A DNA stretch of 64,000 bases from Cynocephalus volans (Eukaryota; Chordata; Mammalia; Dermoptera; Cynocephalidae): contig NC_084478.1 in NCBI RefSeq assembly GCF_027409185.1, forward strand, positions 81,699,624 to 81,763,623, written 5' to 3'. The notes under the pieces are model-generated. The model was not told the origin of the DNA. It saw nothing but the letters and a program-made list of their open reading frames with translations, and made no database searches. The translations under genes and the position numbers were made by a program. Positions 61,376 to 64,000 of the stretch are shown one piece after another. The stretch's first letter is position 1; every line of letters starts with the position of its first letter.

Positions 61376-62836
61376 ACAAAAACAAAAAAAAAGACAGAAA
61401 ACAAAGAAACCCCCAGCATGAATGACAATGAAAAAATGATCAATGGATTGCTATTAAAGTGTTTAAAAACAAAAACGTTTGCTTCTCAAAACCCAGGGTT
61501 CAGTGTCTCTGTGAGGCACATATTCTAATCCTGTACTGGAAACTTGTGACAGACTTTGACTTCTACTAACGCCTAGAGCAGAAAACTAGATCTCCTTATT
61601 TTCGGTTGTGAAAACTCACGGTATTGGCTTGTGCTTCTACGTGTGATGCTCTCTTTCTTGGCCGACTTCTTTCTTCACTCATTTCAGGCATGCCTTCAAT
61701 GACTCTTTCAACTCCCACGTCTGGATGGTTGCCCCTCCTCAGTCCTCCTATAGCCCCTAAAATTCCTTTCATCACTCTGTTGCAGTCATGTTGTCCTTGG
61801 CTTCTCCTCCACAGAATGGCTTGAAGCAGCAACTGAGTCCCATTCAGGGAAGGGCCCATGATAGGCTCACAGAGAAGAAAGATATCCTGTATCCTCAGGT
61901 TTATGTAAGATATCTTCCCTACACAACACTGTATTATTTCAAAGAGCCAATAAAAGACGCTGAGGCCAGCTACTTCCTCTTTCCCTTCAGGGTACTGTAT
62001 GCAGGGAGTTCCTTTGAAGTCAGTAGTGCAAAGCCCACAGATCTGGTTGGTAAGCAGGGGGCATAAGGTGGCAGCATCACTTGAAAGCCAAGCGTCAAAG
62101 ATAGAATTTGATGTAGTAGGACGAGGCAACAAGAAGCTTTCACCCCTGCTGTTGTGCTTTCAACTTAGTCCAGCCCAGGCCCTTCCCCACTGTCCCTCAC
62201 ATTTCCCACGGCATCCAGTCCTCAAACCACCTGTCCACTATCCACCAGAGGCTGACTGTCACACAGACACAGCATCTCATACAGTCCTCTGAGAGGAAAA
62301 CCTCTGCTGTTGATTCGGACTCTTGATGCTATCACCCCGCTCACCCTCCTTGCTTTGATGACCCGTTTGGACCCATACACCTCCCTAGGGACTTGATGCA
62401 CATAATCCTGAAAATCAAATGGAGGGGAGGGCACACATGGACACTCCTATCTGTGGCATCCCCACCAAATGACAACTCACCATCAGCCTGAACACCACAG
62501 CTTTTTCGGTTCAGCGAGAAGAAACCTGGCTTGAGCCTGCTGAGAGGGCCAGCGGAAGGAAGAAAAGGAAAGAATGATGGGAGGGGTGGGAGTAGGAGAC
62601 ACAGCAACGCAGGGAATGTCACATACCAGAAATGTATCCACTGCTTGAGCACAGTGCACCAGGCTGTAGGAGGGAGGAAAGATGGGCAGGGACAGAGTGG
62701 CTGGGGTGGCGGGAGGGGGAGGACATGGAGGGGGTGGGTCCTAGGCTTCTTTGCACCCAGCAGAGTGAGGAGCTTAGCTGGTCTCTTCAGGGAAGTCCTG
62801 TTGGTCACTATCGACACATCACACTCTCCTGGAAGC
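61376..62836. other. Mostly unique sequence upstream of the FAM236-like gene
   Basis: No recognised coding gene. Minus-strand frames of 178 and 213 codons (61596–62132, 62341–62982) have no domain I know and lack support. An AATAAA is at about 61949. A splice-acceptor-like 'ggtctcttcag' ends near 62790, so the FAM236 start exon may begin there. Confidence 0.5.
61991..62049 (+). other. Candidate exon, unassigned
   Basis: The 59-nt segment is bounded by a strong acceptor (tttcccttcag) and a good donor (GTTG|GTAAGC). One frame is open across it, with motif AGSSFEVSS. It is not assigned to any protein. It could be a 5' non-coding exon of the FAM236-like gene or chance. Confidence 0.25.
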
Positions 62837-63390
<554 letters not shown>

Positions 63391-63488
63391 GACCACAGAG
63401 CCTCAGACACAGACCCATGAACGGTGATCAAGCCCCCTCTGCTGCCGCAGGCCCCTGCTTTCCCCAGTGTCTCGGTCACTGGGCCCGA

Positions 63489-63494
63489 AATAAA
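63489..63494 (+). terminator. Polyadenylation signal of the FAM236-like gene
   Basis: AATAAA about 100 bp after the last codon, in unique sequence, followed by a TG-rich stretch near 63590–63605. Confidence 0.65.
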
Positions 63495-64000
63495 CGCTGC
63501 AAGCTGACCATTTTTGCTTCATGATATTTGATGCAACTTTCCACACTCACTCCAGCCTCAGGGGAGTTGGGGGTTGTCAGCTTGGGTGGTGGTGGGGTGG
63601 TGGGGGGAAGGAGCTAGCATCTTCCTTAGCCTTGTAAGGCTGTCCACCTCCTTCTTGAGGCAGTGCTGCTTGTTCCTCGCTTGGTCGTGGTTGCAATGGA
63701 CTGCAGCCAATCAACAGTGAATTTTCCACAGCTGGCAACTGACCCTGATGGGGCACTTACAACTAGGAATGAGGAAGGAATAACATCTCTCTTCCCCCAG
63801 ACATGCACACAGTCTTCATCTCTGAGAAAACCTGGGCAGTGTTTGTATGAGGGAGGGGTGAGGGACACATGGAGGAAAAATCCGTGGATCCCAAGGAAAT
63901 ACCATAGACCCCTATACTCACAAAGAGCCTCCAAGCATCCCAACCCCACCACAAGACAGAACCTCTCTAATAGACGACTTTGTCTCCGGCTACAGATTCT
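63495..64000. other. Unassigned sequence after the FAM236-like gene
   Basis: A GT/GGT-rich run lies at 63580–63608. No gene or repeat recognised. Confidence 0.5.

Noticed and set aside
61596-62132. 178-codon minus-strand frame
   Set aside because: No homology recognised and no splice or promoter context. The plus strand has the better splice signals here.

Overview
The window is nuclear DNA from a placental mammal. It has interrupted genes with GT–AG introns and dense L1, MIR and LTR debris. No Alu, B1/B2, carnivore, bovine or horse SINE was seen. Four tRNA-derived SINE copies of one family, plus two tRNA-Ile-like SINEs, fit my recollection of colugo (Dermoptera) SINEs. The species call is therefore tentative. 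Mammal is certain, and colugo or a close relative is inferred.

Region 1 (1–29611) is a head-to-tail tandem array of five nearly identical ~5.99 kb units. The fifth is cut short, and the array may continue left of the window. Each unit carries a complete minus-strand gene: a 5' non-coding exon with an E2F-like and CCAAT promoter, then seven coding exons. Spliced in silico, each gives one uninterrupted 292-aa frame. The product is a DM-domain protein matching the DMRTC1 (DMRT8) family, with a degenerate zinc module. All five copies keep open frames. Each unit also carries a 5'-truncated L1 3' end just upstream of the promoter. In the fifth unit this L1 is broken and joined to an inverted copy of itself, which ends the array.

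Region 2 (29612–61375) has no gene I can support. It is layered retroelement debris: several old L1s in both orientations, an L1 with a 5' inversion, a solo class-I-type LTR, MaLR-like elements, MIRs, tRNA SINEs with target-site duplications, and a full-length 6.4 kb L1 nested inside an older full-length L1.

Region 3 (61376–64000) is mostly unique sequence. It contains a plus-strand three-exon FAM236-like gene (62837–63390) followed by an AATAAA signal. One in-frame TGA interrupts it at the position of an arginine codon. In human, FAM236 and DMRTC1 genes are neighbours in the Xq13.2 amplicon, so this pairing identifies the window as the X-linked DMRTC1–FAM236 locus. The main result is a lineage-specific tandem amplification of a degenerate DM-domain gene at a locus that is separately amplified in human.
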